Shown here in pieces: positions 27,181 through 37,429 of a stretch of 64,000 nucleotides of DNA. Source of the DNA: Paraburkholderia saeva (GTDB lineage Bacteria > Pseudomonadota > Gammaproteobacteria > Burkholderiales > Burkholderiaceae). The notes under the pieces are model-generated. The model was given only the letters and a program-made list of their open reading frames with translations. It did not search any database and had not been told where the DNA came from. A program made the translations under genes and the position numbers. Where the stretch lies: contig NZ_CAJQZC010000002.1 of NCBI RefSeq assembly GCF_907164555.1, forward strand, positions 372,001-436,000, given 5' to 3'. Each line of letters opens with the position of its first letter. The first letter of the stretch is position 1.

Positions 27181-28686
27181 ATGCCGGATCAGTACATCCT
27201 CGCGCTCGACCAGGGCACGACCAGCTCGCGTGCAATGCTGTTCGACCATGACGGCAACGTCGTATCGATCGCGCAAAAGGAGTTCCAGCAGTTCTATCCG
27301 CACCCGGGCTGGGTCGAACACGACCCGCAGGAAATCTGGTCGACGCAGGCCGGCGTCGCGGCCGAAGCCGTCACGCGTGCCGGCCTGAACGGCACGTCGA
27401 TTGCCGCGATCGGCATTACGAACCAGCGCGAAACAACGATTGTCTGGGATCGCGAAACCGGGCATCCGGTCTACAACGCCATCGTCTGGCAGGACCGCCG
27501 CACCGCCGATTTCTGCGACCAGCTGAAAGCGCAGGGCCTCGAAGAAAAAGTTCGGGCGAAGACCGGTCTGCCGATCGACTCGTATTTCTCGGGCACCAAG
27601 ATCCGCTGGATTCTCGACAACGTCGAAGGCGCGCGTGAGAAAGCGCGTCAGGGCAAGCTCGCGTTCGGCACGGTCGACAGCTGGCTCGTGTGGAACTTCA
27701 CGCAGCACGGCCTGCACGTCACCGACGTGACGAACGCATCGCGCACGATGCTCTTCAACATCCACACGCTGCAATGGGACGACGAACTGCTCGACGCGCT
27801 CGATATTCCGCGCAGCATGCTGCCCGAGGTGCGTCCTTCGTCGGAGATTTACGGGCCGACCAGAACGACGGTGTTCGCCTCGAAGATTCCGCTCGCTGGC
27901 ATCGCGGGCGACCAGCATGCCGCGCTCTTCGGACAGATGTGCACGCAATCGGGGATGGTGAAGAACACATATGGCACTGGCTGTTTTCTCGTGATGAACA
28001 CGGGCGACAAGCCGATCGAATCGAAGAACAACCTCGTCACGACCATCGCCTGGCAGATCGGCGACCAGATCAACTATGCGCTCGAAGGCAGCATCTTCAT
28101 CGCGGGCGCGGTCGTGCAGTGGCTGCGCGACGGGCTCGGCATCATCAAGAGCGCGTCGGAGATCGAATCGCTCGCGCGCAGCGTGTCGCATTGCGACGGC
28201 GTCTATCTCGTGCCGGCGTTCGCCGGGCTCGGCGCGCCGCACTGGAACGCACGCGCACGCGGCACGCTGTTCGGCGTCACGCGCGGCACGATGTCGGCAC
28301 ACATCGCGCGCGCGGCGCTCGATTCGATCGCTTATCAATCGGTCGACGTGCTGCGCGCGATGGAAGCGGATTCGGGCATTCGCGTCGGTGAGCTGCGCGT
28401 CGACGGTGGCGCGTGCGCAAACAACCTGCTGATGCAGTTCCAAGCGGATATTCTCGGCGTGGACGCGGTGCGTCCGAAGGTCAGCGAAACGACCGCGCTC
28501 GGTGCCGCGTATCTCGCGGGGCTTGCGGTCGGGTACTGGAAGGATGTCGGCGAACTGCAAAGCCAGTGGAAGCTCGATCGTCGCTTTTCGCCCGCGCTGC
28601 CGTCAGCGGATGTGAAAGCCTGTGTCGACGGCTGGCATCGCGCGGTACGGGCCGCGACCGCGTGGGCCGATTCACCGGAACATTGA
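27181..28686 (+). CDS. glpK: Glycerol kinase
   Basis: FGGY-family kinase of 501 aa that phosphorylates glycerol to sn-glycerol 3-phosphate, feeding GlpD. Seen are [17 protein letters not shown] at the start, [40 protein letters not shown] and [19 protein letters not shown]. Start ATG has a GGAG site 8 bases upstream. It follows glpD in the same direction. No glpF facilitator gene is in the window, so glycerol entry must be coded elsewhere or pass by diffusion. Confidence 0.97.
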   Translation: MPDQYILALDQGTTSSRAMLFDHDGNVVSIAQKEFQQFYPHPGWVEHDPQEIWSTQAGVAAEAVTRAGLNGTSIAAIGITNQRETTIVWDRETGHPVYNAIVWQDRRTADFCDQLKAQGLEEKVRAKTGLPIDSYFSGTKIRWILDNVEGAREKARQGKLAFGTVDSWLVWNFTQHGLHVTDVTNASRTMLFNIHTLQWDDELLDALDIPRSMLPEVRPSSEIYGPTRTTVFASKIPLAGIAGDQHAALFGQMCTQSGMVKNTYGTGCFLVMNTGDKPIESKNNLVTTIAWQIGDQINYALEGSIFIAGAVVQWLRDGLGIIKSASEIESLARSVSHCDGVYLVPAFAGLGAPHWNARARGTLFGVTRGTMSAHIARAALDSIAYQSVDVLRAMEADSGIRVGELRVDGGACANNLLMQFQADILGVDAVRPKVSETTALGAAYLAGLAVGYWKDVGELQSQWKLDRRFSPALPSADVKACVDGWHRAVRAATAWADSPEH

Positions 28687-28861
28687 GCCTGTTCGCGTTG
28701 CGGATTGAGGTTCGCGTGACTGGCCGGAAATCCGCGCAGCGCGGGGCGCCGCAAGCATCCACGCCCGACAACCACGTATGATGGCGTTTTCGATCCACGC
28801 CGGCCGGCGCGTCACGAGACTCGCCGGTCCGCCAACCCGACCCTCCGCGCCCGTTTTACGC

Positions 28862-29548
28862 ATGCTCGACCATCTCATCTGTGATTGCGACGGTGTCCTC
28901 GTCGATAGCGAAGTCATCGCCGATCACGTCATGCTCGATACGCTGACGACCACCTTCCCCGGCATCAACTTCGAAGCCATCGTGAAGACCGCGTTCGGCC
29001 AGCAGACCTCACGCTTCCTCGAAAACCTCGAGGCGAGCCAGAACATCACGCTGCCGGCGAATTTTCTGCAGACCGTCGAACAGAACGTCGAGCGTGCGCT
29101 GGCTTCTTCGCTGAGCGCGATCAGCGGCGTGCGCGACGCGCTGCAACGCGTGATGTTGCCGGCAGCGGTCGTGTCGAACAGCCGGATGTCGCGCGTGCTC
29201 GCTTCGGTGAAACGTGCGGGGCTGACGGAGATTTTCGCGGGACGCATCTTCAGCGCGGAGCAGGTCGCCCGACCGAAGCCCTACCCCGACGTCTATCTGC
29301 TTGCCGCGCAGCAACTCAACGTGGAGCCGGCGCGCTGCGTTGTTGTCGAGGACAGCATTGCGGGGCTGAATGCGGCGCGCGCCGCGGGCATGAAGACGAT
29401 CGCGTTTGTCGGTGCGAGTCACATCCCCGACGGTTACGCGGACGTGCTGCGCAATATGGGCATCACGCGAATCATGGAACACATGGATGAACTGCCCGCG
29501 CTGGTCGAAGCCGGCAAACGCGGCGAATTCGGCGACGTACAGTCGTAG
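28862..29548 (+). CDS. HAD-superfamily phosphatase
   Basis: HAD subfamily IA hydrolase of 228 aa. Motif I is DCDGVLVDSE (nucleophile D in CDCDGV), motif II VSNSRMSR, motif III with KPYPDVYLLAA, and motif IV VVEDSIAGLNAA. The cap is helical and similar to the beta-phosphoglucomutase/YfbT type, which suggests a small sugar phosphate or glycerol-phosphate substrate. I start at MLDHLICDCDG because motif I should be within 10-15 residues; an ATG 84 bases earlier is in frame. It follows glpK in the same direction. Confidence 0.88.
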   Translation: MLDHLICDCDGVLVDSEVIADHVMLDTLTTTFPGINFEAIVKTAFGQQTSRFLENLEASQNITLPANFLQTVEQNVERALASSLSAISGVRDALQRVMLPAAVVSNSRMSRVLASVKRAGLTEIFAGRIFSAEQVARPKPYPDVYLLAAQQLNVEPARCVVVEDSIAGLNAARAAGMKTIAFVGASHIPDGYADVLRNMGITRIMEHMDELPALVEAGKRGEFGDVQS

Positions 29549-29627
29549 ATCGCGTTGCGCGGGTTGAGGTAGCGGCGTCGACTTCAATGCTAACGCCGGC
29601 CGCCATGGGCCGCGCGCCTGCCTTACT

Positions 29628-30347
29628 TCACGCGGCGTCCGTGCAGCATTCGCGCACGGTTGCCAGCGCCTCACGGAACTCGACGAGTTCCGCAATCGTC
29701 AGCATCGGCAGATTGTGTCGCGCGGCGAAGCGCTCCACATCGGCGCCACGCGTCATGGTGCCGTCCGCGTTCATCAGTTCGCACAGCACGCCCGCCGGCT
29801 TCAGTCCCGCAAGAATCGCGAGGTCGACGGTGCCTTCCGTGTGGCCGCGTCGCGCGAGCACGCCGCCTGGCATCGCGCGCAGCGGGAACACGTGCCCCGG
29901 GCGGACGATATCGGCAGGCTTCGCGTGATCGGCGATGGCCGCACGGATCGTCGTCACGCGGTCGGCGGCTGATACGCCCGTCGACACGCCCACACGGGCT
30001 TCGATCGAAACGGTGAACGCCGTGCCGTGACGGCTTTCGTTATTGACGGCCATCGGCGGGAGTTCGAGCGCGCGGATCTTCTCGTCGGGCAGGCACAGAC
30101 ACACGATGCCGCTGCATTCGCGGATCAGCAAGGCCATCGTTTCGTTCGTCAGACGCTCGGCGGAAACAATCAGATCGGCTTCGTTTTCGCGGTCGTGGTC
30201 GTCCTGAAGCACGACGGCGCGACCGTCTCGCATTGCCTCCAGTGCAGCGGCAATACGCGGGGGAACGGCTTCGGTGGAAAGCAGTGGGAGATCGGCGAAA
30301 GCGCTTTCGAAGTGCGCAGCCGGTGCAGGAAAAGTAGCAAAAGACAT
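29628..30347 (-). CDS. ribB: 3,4-dihydroxy-2-butanone-4-phosphate synthase
   Basis: Riboflavin biosynthesis enzyme (239 aa) converting ribulose 5-phosphate to L-3,4-dihydroxy-2-butanone 4-phosphate and formate. Family motifs: the acidic loop [54 protein letters not shown] and [13 protein letters not shown]. It is the stand-alone form without the GTP-cyclohydrolase II domain of RibBA. ATG has AGGAG 8 bases upstream. An FMN riboswitch precedes it by about 175 bases. It is convergent with the HAD gene. Confidence 0.96.
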   Translation of the reverse strand: MSFATFPAPAAHFESAFADLPLLSTEAVPPRIAAALEAMRDGRAVVLQDDHDRENEADLIVSAERLTNETMALLIRECSGIVCLCLPDEKIRALELPPMAVNNESRHGTAFTVSIEARVGVSTGVSAADRVTTIRAAIADHAKPADIVRPGHVFPLRAMPGGVLARRGHTEGTVDLAILAGLKPAGVLCELMNADGTMTRGADVERFAARHNLPMLTIAELVEFREALATVRECCTDAA

Positions 30348-30522
30348 GTGAAACGCTCCTCGCGGAAGTTGGGCGAAAAACGTTTCAGGGCATTGCAAAC
30401 AGACAGAACCCCGTGCGCGCCTCAGACGCAAAACAAACGCGAAGCGACACACGTCCACGCGCCGCCGCCCGCCTACACGGACAAAGCGACGAAACGCATG
30501 GGTTGGACCATGACTGGCTGCA
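30348..30522 (-). other. ribB leader between riboswitch and start codon
   Basis: About 175 bases of 5' leader of the ribB transcript. It should hold the expression platform that reacts to FMN binding. I could not identify one clear terminator or sequestering helix by eye. Confidence 0.5.
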
Positions 30523-30680
30523 CATCTTCTCTCATCCGGACTATGACCGTCGGCTCTGGCATTTCACCAGATCTGCTGACCCCGCTACAACGTAAAGCGC
30601 GGGCGCTCGCGGGCTCGCGGGCCAGACTGCCATGGCCTGCATACCGCCGGTGGGGAATTACACCCCGCCCTGAAGACGCA
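30523..30680 (-). promoter_or_regulatory. FMN riboswitch (RFN element)
   Basis: The minus strand carries the nearly invariant RFN blocks: AGGGCGGGGTG with CCCCACCGGCGGTAT (30641-30671), the AGCCCGCGAGC block around 30606-30620, and GGTCAGCAGATCTGGTG with AGAGCCGACGGTCATAGTCC (30536-30582). These are helices P2 to P6 of the FMN aptamer. It sits in front of ribB and should lower its expression when FMN is high. The aptamer is certain; the mechanism of output is not resolved. Confidence 0.96.
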
Positions 30681-30763
30681 CTGATTACCGGCTAAAACCG
30701 GCCGGCAAAGGATACACGAGTTCGACGGAAAAGATCACTTTGCCCCATTCGATCCAGGGACAT

Positions 30764-31447
30764 TCAGGACGCCGCGGGCCGCGTTGCCGTGTCGTGCGGC
30801 ACATCCCAACGCGGCGGCGTCTCGGCGTTGAGCGTCACGCGAAACGCGCGCGTTTCGGTGTCGCCGGGATTGCGAAAACTGTGCGGCTGGTCGGCATCGA
30901 AGACGATCGCGTCACCGGTTGCGAGCAGCTGGCGCTGGTCGTGCACCCGCACTTCGAGCGTGCCGTCGCTCACGACGAGATTCACCGTCGTACCGGGCGC
31001 GCGGCGTGTGCCGGTTTCGGTATGCAGCGGCGCGATGCGCAGTTCATGAAACTCTGCGGCGACGGGCCCGCCTTCCGGATACAGCGCGCGTGACGAATAC
31101 CGGCCGCTCGCGCTGACGAGGCGCGCCGCCTGCCCCGCCGGCAGATGCTCGAAGCCGTTGACCGCGTGCCGCCGCAAAAACGCCGAGACTGAAACCTTCA
31201 GCGCGGCCGCGACCTTGCACAGCACCTTGATCGACGGCACGCTGCGTGCGGATTCGATCTGCGCGAGCATCGCCCGCGAAACGCCGGAAGCGCGCGCAAG
31301 CGCATCGAGCGAAAGCTGGCGCTCGGCACGCAGCCGGGCCAGGTTGACGCCGACAAGCTGCTCGAGCGCATCGAACGGTTCGGGCGCGCGCGGGCCGTCG
31401 GACAGTTCGGCCGCGGGGTCGCGAACCAGCGCAAGCGGGGAATGCAT
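30764..31447 (-). CDS. XRE-cupin transcriptional regulator
   Basis: Regulator of 227 aa with an N-terminal XRE helix-turn-helix (about residues 35-90: NLARLRAERQLSLDALARASGVSR, shortened as LSLDALARASGVSR, AQIESARSVPSIKVL) and a C-terminal cupin barrel (about 150-210: GTTVNLVVSDG, LATGDAIVFDADQPHSFRNPG). Such proteins (PuuR/SutR-like) sense small metabolites. Start MHSPLALVRD has a GGAGG site with 6 bases spacing; the track-like longer version adds 13 codons. Same strand as ribB but separate. Confidence 0.9.
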   Translation of the reverse strand: MHSPLALVRDPAAELSDGPRAPEPFDALEQLVGVNLARLRAERQLSLDALARASGVSRAMLAQIESARSVPSIKVLCKVAAALKVSVSAFLRRHAVNGFEHLPAGQAARLVSASGRYSSRALYPEGGPVAAEFHELRIAPLHTETGTRRAPGTTVNLVVSDGTLEVRVHDQRQLLATGDAIVFDADQPHSFRNPGDTETRAFRVTLNAETPPRWDVPHDTATRPAAS

Positions 31448-31594
31448 GGTGGCCTCCAGAAGCGCCGCCAGGAAGCGGACGCGCATCAGTGAGGAGCCAG
31501 ACTATCAGCGGATTTCGCTACGCCCAACGAAGTTATCGTCACACCGTTATCAGCATTGCGCGGGAGGGTCCCGCGCAATGCCCGTGCATGTCGT

Positions 31595-32761
31595 TCACAC
31601 CTGCTGCGGCACGGCGGCCGATGGCGCATCCATACGCGCGGCGACCAGCGTAAGTGCAAGCGCGAGCACCGTCACGCCAGCGGCCACCCAGGGGAGCACA
31701 TCGAGCGCATAGCCGTGACCGATAGCAAGGCCGCCGAGCCACGCGCCGCCCGCATTGCCGACGTTGAACGCACCGATGTTCAGCGTCGACGCGAGGTTCG
31801 GCGCGGCCGTCGCCTTTTCGACGACGCGCATCTGGAGCGGAGGCACCGTCGCGAACGCGGCAATGCCCCAGACAAACACCGTAATGCCGGCGGCGATCTG
31901 CGAATGGCTCGTCTTCGCGAAGATCGCCATGATCATGGCGAGCGCCACGAGAATGCCCATCAGCGAAGGCATCAGCGCGCGGTCCGCGAGCTTTCCGCCG
32001 ATCGTGTTGCCGACCGTCAGGCCGATACCGAAGATCACGAGAATCAGCGTGACACCACGCGGCGTGAAGCCGCTCACCTGCTCAAGAATCGGCGCGATGT
32101 ACGTAAAGACGACGAACACGCCGCCAAAGCCCAGCACAGTCATCATGAGCGCGATCCACACCTGCGGGTCCTTCAGCACGCGCACTTCGTGGCCGAGGCC
32201 GGTCGGGCCGGCGTCATGCCGGTTCGGCACGAGCGCGGTGACACCGGCCAGCGAAAGCACGCCAAACGCCGCGACGATCCAGAACGCGACGCGCCAGCCG
32301 AACTCCTGGCCGATGAACGTGCCGAACGGCACGCCGAGCACGTTGGCGAGCGTGAGCCCCGTAAACATCAGCGCGATTGCGCTCGCACGCTTTTCCTGCG
32401 GCACGAGCGAAGCCGCCACCACCGCGCCGATCCCGAAGAACGAGCCGTGCGCGAATGACGTCACCACGCGCGCGATCATCAGCATCGAGTAATTCCCGGC
32501 GATGGCGCACAGCACGTTGCCGACGATGAACACGCCCATCAGCAGCTGCAGCGCGAGCTTGCGCGGCATCCTGCTCGTGACCATGGCGAGGAGCGGCGCA
32601 CCGACTGCAACGCCAAGCGCATAGCCGCTGACGAGCAACCCCGCCGACGGCAGCGACACCGCCAGATCCTGCGCGACCTGGGGCAGGAGGCCCATGATCA
32701 CGAACTCGGTCGTTCCGATGGCAAATGCGCTGATCGCCAGCGCCAGAAGGGGAATGGGCAT
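31595..32761 (-). CDS. DHA1-type MFS efflux transporter
   Basis: Twelve-helix MFS protein of 388 aa similar to AraJ, PbuE and YdhP-type sugar or purine and drug exporters. Signatures: AFAIGTTEFVIMGLLPQVA in helix 1, GYALGVAVGAP, SFAHGSFFGIGA and FTGLTLANVLGVPFGTF in helix 5. ATG has GGAG 6 bases upstream. The VOC gene stops only 15 bases before this start, so they form one operon diverging from a LysR regulator. Confidence 0.9.
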   Translation of the reverse strand: MPIPLLALAISAFAIGTTEFVIMGLLPQVAQDLAVSLPSAGLLVSGYALGVAVGAPLLAMVTSRMPRKLALQLLMGVFIVGNVLCAIAGNYSMLMIARVVTSFAHGSFFGIGAVVAASLVPQEKRASAIALMFTGLTLANVLGVPFGTFIGQEFGWRVAFWIVAAFGVLSLAGVTALVPNRHDAGPTGLGHEVRVLKDPQVWIALMMTVLGFGGVFVVFTYIAPILEQVSGFTPRGVTLILVIFGIGLTVGNTIGGKLADRALMPSLMGILVALAMIMAIFAKTSHSQIAAGITVFVWGIAAFATVPPLQMRVVEKATAAPNLASTLNIGAFNVGNAGGAWLGGLAIGHGYALDVLPWVAAGVTVLALALTLVAARMDAPSAAVPQQV

Positions 32762-32776
32762 CTGAATCTCCAGGTT

Positions 32777-33208
32777 TCAGGATTGCGCGCGAAGCGGGTT
32801 ATCAATCGGGCTATCAAGCGGGCTACGAGGTGAGCCACGAAGCGCCGTCACGAATTCGACGACCACGCCCGCGCCCAGCACGACGAAAAGTTGTGTTTCG
32901 CCCGAGAGTGGAACCTCGGCGAGCTGGTAAGGCACCTCGGCGGCACGCAGTCTTTCGACGAATGCGTTCCATTCGGCGGCGGTGTCGATACGGAACGCGA
33001 TGTGATCGATGCGTGGCACGGCCCGTCCGGCATGACCGGGCAATGTCGCCGCAATGAGATGAATCACGGGCCGCCCGTCAGCCGACAGCCAGTACCCGTC
33101 GATCCCAAACGGCGGGCGCGTGCCCACGCTGAGTCCGACGACGTCGACGAAAAACCGTCGGACGTCTTCCAGATCGGGCGTAACGATCGTCGCGTGATCG
33201 AGGTACAT
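32777..33208 (-). CDS. VOC (glyoxalase-like) family protein
   Basis: Protein of 143 aa with the vicinal oxygen chelate fold: MYLDHATIVTPDLEDVRRFF with the ligand H near residue 5, RPVIHLIAAT, VPRIDHIAFRI and a last ligand E in VVVEFVTAL. It could be a metal-dependent isomerase, dioxygenase or resistance protein. The C-terminal residues SPLDSPIDNP come from a short degenerate repeat in the DNA. It is co-transcribed with the following exporter, which hints at resistance or detoxification. Confidence 0.82.
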   Translation of the reverse strand: MYLDHATIVTPDLEDVRRFFVDVVGLSVGTRPPFGIDGYWLSADGRPVIHLIAATLPGHAGRAVPRIDHIAFRIDTAAEWNAFVERLRAAEVPYQLAEVPLSGETQLFVVLGAGVVVEFVTALRGSPRSPLDSPIDNPLRAQS

Positions 33209-33290
33209 GGAACAGCGGCCTCCGGCCAGGAAACACTTTCACAGGGCGCATTCTCCCTGGTACGCCTTGACTTGAGAATTGGCGTAGCAT

Positions 33291-33315
33291 TTGAATCATT
33301 ATCAAATTATTTTGA
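33291..33315. promoter_or_regulatory. LysR binding-site candidate
   Basis: Two nested AT-rich inverted repeats lie just before the LysR start: TTGA-N7-TCAA (33291-33305, a T-N11-A type LysR box) and TCAA-N6-TTGA (33302-33315). They sit in the 114-base gap between the VOC-exporter operon and the LysR gene, so they are likely the site from which the regulator controls both directions. Confidence 0.65.
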
Positions 33316-33322
33316 AATATCG

Positions 33323-34294
33323 ATGGATAACCTCGGAGATATCCGCCTCTTCGTCGAGGCGGCGCAGGCGGGCAGTCTGTCTGCCGCGGGCCGCAAGCTG
33401 GGCCTCACGCCCGCCGCCGCCAGCGCGCGGCTGACGAAGCTTGAAACCGGCCTGCGGGCGCGCCTCTTCGAGCGCACGACGCGCCAGCTGCGGCTCACCG
33501 ACGAGGGTCGCCTCTACCTGAACTGCTGCCGTCAGGCGCTGCAGGCGCTCGACGACGCCGAAGCCGCGTTGCAGGCCGGCCAGAACGTCGTGCGCGGCAA
33601 GGTGCGGATTTCCGCCACGTCCGACTTCGGCCGCAACCTGCTGATGCACTGGCTCGACGCGTTCAACGCGCAATATCCGGAAGTCACGTTCGCACTCACG
33701 CTGTCCGATTCGCTGCAGAACCTGCTGCAGGACGACATCGACCTCGCGATCCGCTTTGGCGTGCCGCCCGACAGCTCGCTCGTCGCGAAGCCGCTCGCGC
33801 CGAACCGGCGCGTGCTCTGCGCGTCGCCGGACTACATCGTGAAGCACGGGGAGCCAAAGGATCCGAGCGATCTGGCACGCTTTAACTGCATCGTGCTCGG
33901 CACCGCTTCCGGCCCGATCAACGAATGGCGCTTCACACGCGGCGACGAAGTGCAGCACTACACGGTGCCGCTCGATACGGCCCGCGAAACCAACGACGGC
34001 GCCATCGCCCGCGAATGGGCGTTGCGCGGCTATGGGATCGTGGTCAAGTCGATGTGGGACGTCGAAGCCGATCTGCGCTCGGACGGGCTTCGCGTCCTGC
34101 TGCCGGACTGGCGCTATCCGGACGCGCCGCTGCATGCGCTCTATCACCGCAACCGCTTCATGGCGCCACGCGTGCGGGTGCTGCTCGATTTCCTGAGCGA
34201 GCGGTTTGCGCAGGTTTCCGGGGAACTCGAGGCGCTGCTGGGCTTTCCGGCGCCCCCACCGGCGCGCAAAACCATTCGCCAGCAAGGGATATAA
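33323..34294 (+). CDS. LysR-family transcriptional regulator
   Basis: LTTR of 323 aa with the HTH at residues 5-62 (IRLFVEAAQAGSLSAAGRKL, PAAASARLTKLETGLRARLF) and the substrate-binding domain from about 90 on (VRGKVRISATSDFGRNLL, DIDLAIRFGVP). It diverges from the VOC-exporter operon and probably controls it. The start at MDNLGDIRLF is the family N-terminus; no ribosome site is seen. The C-terminal 25 residues (PAPPPARKTIRQQ) are an extra tail. Confidence 0.92.
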   Translation: MDNLGDIRLFVEAAQAGSLSAAGRKLGLTPAAASARLTKLETGLRARLFERTTRQLRLTDEGRLYLNCCRQALQALDDAEAALQAGQNVVRGKVRISATSDFGRNLLMHWLDAFNAQYPEVTFALTLSDSLQNLLQDDIDLAIRFGVPPDSSLVAKPLAPNRRVLCASPDYIVKHGEPKDPSDLARFNCIVLGTASGPINEWRFTRGDEVQHYTVPLDTARETNDGAIAREWALRGYGIVVKSMWDVEADLRSDGLRVLLPDWRYPDAPLHALYHRNRFMAPRVRVLLDFLSERFAQVSGELEALLGFPAPPPARKTIRQQGI

Positions 34295-34414
34295 TGTCGG
34301 GCTACGCTACACGGGCGGGCGGCACGTCAAAAGAGCCATCGTCAAACCCGTGCAGTTCCTTCGTTCCCGTTACTACCGCGCCCCCAGGTTAACCACTGCG
34401 ACCGGCGAAATTCG

Positions 34415-35788
34415 ATGACCAAGAAAGTTTATGTAAAGACCTTTGGCTGCCAGATGAACGAGTACGACTCCGACAAGATGGTCGACGTACTCGGCGCGGC
34501 TGAAGGCCTCGTGAAGACCGACACCCCGGAAGATGCGGATGTCATTCTCTTCAACACCTGCTCCGTGCGCGAAAAGGCGCAGGAAAAAGTCTTCTCCGAC
34601 CTCGGCCGCGTGCGCGAGCTGAAGGAAGCGAACCCGAATCTGATCATTGGCGTTGGCGGTTGCGTCGCGAGCCAGGAAGGCGCGTCGATTGTCGCGCGCG
34701 CGCCGTATGTCGATCTCGTGTTCGGTCCGCAAACGCTGCACCGTCTGCCGCAGATGATCGACAAACGCCGCGAAAGCGGCCGCGCGCAGGTCGACATCTC
34801 CTTCCCGGAAATCGAAAAGTTCGACCATCTGCCGCCCGCGCGCGTCGATGGGCCGAGCGCGTTCGTGTCGATCATGGAAGGCTGCAGCAAATACTGCAGT
34901 TATTGCGTCGTGCCGTACACGCGCGGTGAGGAAGTGTCGCGCCCGCTCGACGACGTGCTCACCGAAATCGCCGGCCTCGCCGATCAGGGCGTGCGCGAAG
35001 TCACGCTGCTCGGGCAGAACGTGAATGCGTATCGCGGCCCGCTGACGCTGGGGGAAACGGAAATCGCCGACTTCGCGACGCTGATCGAATACGTCGCCGA
35101 GATTCCGGGCATCGAACGGATTCGCTACACCACGTCGCATCCGAAGGAATTCACGCAGCGCCTGATCGACACCTATGCGAAGGTGCCAAAGCTCGTGAGC
35201 CACCTGCACCTGCCGGTGCAGCACGGCTCCGACCGTATCCTGATGGCGATGAAGCGCGGCTATACCGTGCTCGAATACAAGTCGGTGATTCGCAAGCTGC
35301 GTGCGATCCGTCCGGACCTGTCGCTGTCGACCGACATGATCGTCGGCTTCCCCGGCGAGACCGAGGAAGACTTCGACAAGATGATGACGCTGATTCACGA
35401 GATGAAGTACGACACAAGCTTCTCGTTTATCTACAGTCCGCGCCCCGGCACACCGGCCGCGAACCTGCACGACGACACGCCGCGCGAAGTGAAGCTGAAA
35501 CGCCTGCAACATCTGCAGGCTACGATCGAAGAAAACGTCGCCCGTATCAGCGCGGCGATGGTCGGCAAGGTCGAGCGCATTCTGGTCGAGCGTCCGGCGC
35601 GCAAGGACCCGAACGAACTCGCGGGCCGCACCGAAAACAACCGGGTGGTCAACTTTCCGGCGCCGGTCGAGTCGCATGCGCGCCTGATCGGCCAGATGGT
35701 CGACGTGAAGATCGTGCAGGCGTACCCGCACTCGCTGCGCGGCGAACTCGTGCTGCTGCACGACGACGTCCCGGCTACCACGCATTGA
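34415..35788 (+). CDS. miaB: tRNA-2-methylthio-N6-dimethylallyladenosine synthase MiaB
   Basis: Radical-SAM methylthiotransferase (457 aa) that adds the methylthio group to i6A37 of tRNAs reading UNN codons. The N-terminal UPF0004 domain has cysteines in FGCQMNE, NTCSVRE and GGCVASQ for one cluster; the radical-SAM motif is [19 protein letters not shown] follows at the C-terminus (about 385-450). It opens the miaB-phoH-ybeY-corC-lnt operon, as in E. coli. Start at [11 protein letters not shown]; the ribosome site is not strong. Confidence 0.97.
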   Translation: MTKKVYVKTFGCQMNEYDSDKMVDVLGAAEGLVKTDTPEDADVILFNTCSVREKAQEKVFSDLGRVRELKEANPNLIIGVGGCVASQEGASIVARAPYVDLVFGPQTLHRLPQMIDKRRESGRAQVDISFPEIEKFDHLPPARVDGPSAFVSIMEGCSKYCSYCVVPYTRGEEVSRPLDDVLTEIAGLADQGVREVTLLGQNVNAYRGPLTLGETEIADFATLIEYVAEIPGIERIRYTTSHPKEFTQRLIDTYAKVPKLVSHLHLPVQHGSDRILMAMKRGYTVLEYKSVIRKLRAIRPDLSLSTDMIVGFPGETEEDFDKMMTLIHEMKYDTSFSFIYSPRPGTPAANLHDDTPREVKLKRLQHLQATIEENVARISAAMVGKVERILVERPARKDPNELAGRTENNRVVNFPAPVESHARLIGQMVDVKIVQAYPHSLRGELVLLHDDVPATTH

Positions 35789-36900
35789 GCAACGCCTCTG
35801 AAGCGCAACGAAACCGACAGGATCGACCCACCGCCTTGAAGACCACTCAGCAGCATCTGGAATTCACCGCGCCGCGCGAAGACAACGCGCGGCTTGCCAA
35901 CCTCTGCGGCCCGCTCGACGAAAACCTGCGGCAGATCGAGCAGGCGCTCGACGTCACGCTGCAACGCCGCGGCCATCGCATCACGATTCGCGGACGCGGC
36001 GCGAAGATCGCGCTCACGGCACTCGAAAATTTCTACAACAACGCGCGCGAGCCGCTGTCGGTCGACGATATCCAGCTCGCGCTGGTCGAAGCCCGCCACC
36101 CGGCGCGTTCACGTGCGAACGGCGTGGATCACGTGGACGCCCGCTTTCCCGGCAACCCGGATCACCCGTTCGACCAGCCAGCCGACACGGACGACGCAGA
36201 CCTCGAAGAACTCGGTCCGAAGCTGTACACGCGTCGCGCGGATCTGCGCGGCCGCACGCCCGCCCAACGCGAATACCTGAAGCAGATTGTTTCGCACGAC
36301 GTGACGTTCGGCATCGGGCCGGCCGGCACGGGCAAGACGTACCTCGCGGTGGCGTGCGCGGTCGATGCGCTGGAACGCGATCAGGTGAAACGCATCGTGC
36401 TGACACGCCCGGCCGTCGAAGCCGGCGAGCGGCTCGGCTTTCTGCCGGGCGATCTCGCGCAGAAGGTCGATCCGTATCTGCGTCCGCTGTACGACGCGCT
36501 TTACGACCTGCTCGGCTTCGATAAAACCGCGAAGATGTTCGAGCGGCAGATGATCGAAATCGCGCCGCTCGCGTACATGCGCGGCCGCACGCTGAACCAC
36601 GCGTTCATCATCCTCGACGAGGCCCAGAACACCACGCCCGAACAGATGAAGATGTTCCTCACGCGGATCGGCTTCGGCTCGAAAGCCGTCGTGACCGGCG
36701 ATACGACCCAGGTCGACCTGCCGCGCGGCGCGAAAAGCGGGCTGATCGAGGCACAGCAGGTGTTGTCCGACGTGCGCGGCATCGCGCTCACGCGCTTCAC
36801 GAGCGTGGACGTGGTACGCCATCCGCTCGTCGCGCGCATCGTCGAAGCGTACGACGCGCATTCCGCGAAGGCCGCCGACAAACCGTCGGACACGCGCTGA
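35785..36900 (+). CDS. ybeZ: PhoH-like ATPase (YbeZ)
   Basis: PhoH-family P-loop ATPase (371 aa) that partners YbeY in rRNA maturation and ribosome quality control. Walker A is [11 protein letters not shown]; Walker [12 protein letters not shown]; the domain also has [11 protein letters not shown]. The TTG at 35785 overlaps the miaB stop and yields [10 protein letters not shown]; a second TTG at 35836 ([10 protein letters not shown]) fits homologues as well, so the exact start is open. It lies between miaB and ybeY. Confidence 0.93.
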   Translation: MSNASEAQRNRQDRPTALKTTQQHLEFTAPREDNARLANLCGPLDENLRQIEQALDVTLQRRGHRITIRGRGAKIALTALENFYNNAREPLSVDDIQLALVEARHPARSRANGVDHVDARFPGNPDHPFDQPADTDDADLEELGPKLYTRRADLRGRTPAQREYLKQIVSHDVTFGIGPAGTGKTYLAVACAVDALERDQVKRIVLTRPAVEAGERLGFLPGDLAQKVDPYLRPLYDALYDLLGFDKTAKMFERQMIEIAPLAYMRGRTLNHAFIILDEAQNTTPEQMKMFLTRIGFGSKAVVTGDTTQVDLPRGAKSGLIEAQQVLSDVRGIALTRFTSVDVVRHPLVARIVEAYDAHSAKAADKPSDTR

Positions 36901-36955
36901 CCATCGCGCCCACGAAACTTCGAACCCTCGACCCGACGAACAGAAAAGCATCCGC

Positions 36956-37414
36956 ATGAGTCGCGCTCCGAAACTTTCACTGAATCTGCAGTTTCCGGCT
37001 TCGAAGGCCTTCCCTGAGCACAAGGCGATCCTGCCGCGCGCAACCGTCGCCGGCTGGATCAAGGCGGCGCTCTTCGCGGATGCCGAACTGACCGTGCGCC
37101 TCGTCGACGCGGAAGAAGGCCGCACGTTGAACCGCACGTATCGCGGCAAGGATTACGCGACCAACGTGCTGACCTTCGCGTACGCCGAATCGGAAGACGA
37201 TCCGGTGACGGGCGACCTGATCCTGTGCTGTCCGGTCGTCGAAAAGGAAGCCTCGGAGCAGGGCAAATCGCTCGAAGCACACTATGCCCACCTTCTGGTT
37301 CACGGCACCCTTCATGCGCAGGGTTACGATCACGAGGTCGAAGAAGAAGCGCAGGAAATGGAAGGCATCGAGACGGAGATCCTCGTGAAGCTCGGCTTCC
37401 CCGATCCTTACTGA
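36956..37414 (+). CDS. ybeY: Endoribonuclease YbeY
   Basis: Zn-dependent endoribonuclease of 152 aa that processes 16S rRNA 3' ends and monitors ribosomes. The metal motif H-x3-H-x5-H is in [15 protein letters not shown]. The neck [19 protein letters not shown] is typical. It lies between ybeZ and a chaC-like gene in the same direction. Confidence 0.96.
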   Translation: MSRAPKLSLNLQFPASKAFPEHKAILPRATVAGWIKAALFADAELTVRLVDAEEGRTLNRTYRGKDYATNVLTFAYAESEDDPVTGDLILCCPVVEKEASEQGKSLEAHYAHLLVHGTLHAQGYDHEVEEEAQEMEGIETEILVKLGFPDPY

Positions 37415-37429
37415 TACGCCGGATTCACC

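Noticed and set aside
26839-28560. A 573-codon minus-strand frame over glpK
   Set aside because: Antisense shadow of glpD/glpK with no recognisable domain.
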